Shown here piece after piece: positions 62,507 to 64,000 of a DNA stretch of 64,000 bases. Each line of letters starts with the position of its first letter. Position 1 is the stretch's first letter. The notes below the pieces were generated by a model, which did no database searches, was not told where the DNA came from, and saw only the letters and a list, made by a program, of their open reading frames with translations. The stretch is from Cryptomeria japonica. Taxonomy: Eukaryota > Streptophyta > Pinopsida > Cupressales > Cupressaceae. The stretch lies in contig NC_081412.1 of NCBI RefSeq assembly GCF_030272615.1, positions 39,066,911-39,130,910 of the forward strand, in the 5' to 3' direction. Position numbers and translations under genes: made by a program.

Positions 62507-64000
62507 ACTAATACCTAGAATAATTATATGATGCTTATTATTATTTTACATTATGACATTGAAATGATAAATAGTTTAAATGTTAATAATTTATATGTTG
62601 ATGGTGGAATAAATGAGTATGTTCTTCTAACAACTATCATTCTTAGATGTTAGAGGTGAACATATAAATTTTTGAGATACAAATTCAAGACCATGGAGCA
62701 AGTTCAAATAATATATAATAAAATTAAGGTTGTAGGTGTGAAAATCACAATTGCAATTATGAGGGTAAACCAAAATAAAATGTAGTATTGTCAATCTAAC
62801 AAAACTACAAAATTTCAATATAAATAATAGAATTTAATATTAGATCAAATAACAAGTTAAAAAAACATCTTCTTAATTGCATTTAAAATTAAATACTTTT
62901 AACCTCTTATCAATTTTATTATATATTTATCTATCTCAATGATATTATATAAAATATTATATGTTGCTTATTATATAATAAATTTATCTAAATGTCTAAT
63001 TAAAATATAACTAACATTTGAAAAGAAAATTATTCAATAATTAAATAGGAAAAACAATAAATTATAATTATAACATTTATATGTAAAAATTTATTTAAAA
63101 TATAAAAAATCAATACATAAATATAAATATTTTATCATTATTATTTTTAATTAATAGACCATTAAAAAAGGTTAAACATACACTTACTATTATCTATATC
63201 ACAAAATCTATTAAGAGATTGCCTAAGTTATGACTTAGTAAAACTGAATAAATAAATACATTCACATTACTTTGAACTTTCAAGAGCTTGGTCCCTGAAA
63301 AAAATCAGTAATCAACTGATACGGTCTTCATATTTAATAGCTATCTTGTCCAGCTCCATGAGAGGTGTATTTCAACAATTCAATAAAAAATAAAATTATG
63401 TAAACAAAAAGAAATGAATTGGAATTTACAAGGAAATTTAACTATTGCCATTTTTGAATATATTCATTATTTCCTTTCGACTGAAGGGGGTGAATGAAAG
63501 GGCTCTCTCTCCAAATTGACCCCTATGGGTGACTTGCTGGACAAGCTAAATGTGTACATCGTAAAGTTTGAAGAAACAAACTAGCAGTGGGGTAGCCATA
63601 CTTGAGGTGAGACATCGACAGGTGATGGCAATAGGTAATAAGACATCCAGTTTCCATCCCCTCAAACATCTTATTAGTGGAAGACATGATGACAATAATA
63701 TTGTGTTTGTTTTAGAGAAGTAAAGCTGTTATGACAAAGGAGGATCCCCTTCATAGATTTTTATTACGTACTGCACCCTTCCTCACAAATTTATTTTGGC
63801 TATGACTTATCTTGCGACTGAAAACGATGAACGGTTGGGATATCTTGCATCGTCTTGCATCCTTTTTTAAACAATCTCTACCATTGATTTAGAAAATATA
63901 GGAGGTCCATTTCATAGTATGAGACGCCTTCGCCATAATTAATTTTAACATTACATAAGGAATTTTATAAAAGTATAGATCTATAAACATGGATCATTGT
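62507..64000. other. Distal spacer of copy B and unique edge
   Basis: A diverged tandem unit, then AT-rich sequence collinear with 39,039-39,781 and 44,015-44,664. Homology stops at 63,895; the last 105 bases have no match in the window. No gene. Confidence 0.55.

Larger units (their letters stand above)
50837..63895 (+). repeat. Segmental duplication, copy B
   Basis: Direct-orientation partner of 26,398-44,664. It lacks the gag-only copia element and the CTAGGGG-family elements, so it preserves their empty sites. It carries one extra 370-bp tandem unit (61,378-61,745) and a short element at 59,671-59,800 that copy A lacks. Confidence 0.92.

Overview
The window looks like gene-poor nuclear DNA of a seed plant, most likely a conifer or another gymnosperm. 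Reasons: AT-rich sequence; intronless PPR-DYW editing-factor genes with long PLS arrays; stacks of old, diverged, nested LTR elements; hAT and CACTA DNA transposons; and a long degenerate telomere-like (GGTTAG-type) tract. The species cannot be fixed from sequence alone. No bacterial-style operons, tRNA genes or CRISPR arrays were seen.

Layout. 1-1,965: Ty1/copia gag relic on the minus strand. 2,551-2,714 and 13,395-about 14,560: one LTR-like sequence split by a 10.7-kb CACTA transposon (2,715-13,394; 3-bp target duplication ACT; CACTA...TAGTG ends; CGTCGG-rich subterminal repeats). The CACTA element shows no transposase. It carries foreign cargo: a near-perfect hairpin made of two opposed copies of a DRM-type (RNA-directed) DNA methyltransferase fragment (about 3,050-5,391), a nested LTR, a SINE-like unit and a fragment resembling mitochondrial large-subunit rRNA. 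14,560-18,900: internal and 3' LTR-like DNA of a retroelement. 18,912-21,662: intact PPR-DYW gene, directly behind an LTR-like promoter. 22,266-25,831: hAT transposon with an 8-bp target duplication and a decayed transposase.

The right 60% is built from a direct segmental duplication: copy A 26,398-44,664 and copy B 50,837-63,895. Each copy holds a PPR pseudogene (plus strand), a 725-codon intronless multi-pass membrane protein gene of unknown family (minus strand), a solo LTR and diverged tandem repeats. The two membrane proteins differ at 33 of 725 residues by my count. Copy A later gained a 4.2-kb gag-only copia element (clean empty site in copy B) and several short inverted-repeat elements. 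Between the copies lie a 172-bp foldback element exactly at the edge of homology, a 1.3-kb telomere-like tract, a copia LTR fragment and a broken Ty3/gypsy chromovirus.

Probable working host genes are three: the DYW editing factor and the two membrane-protein paralogs. The strongest candidate for something undescribed is the transposon-borne DRM hairpin. If transcribed, it could feed small RNAs against the host's own methyltransferase genes, an anti-silencing device made of RNA instead of protein. This is inference; the hairpin and its homology are read from the sequence.
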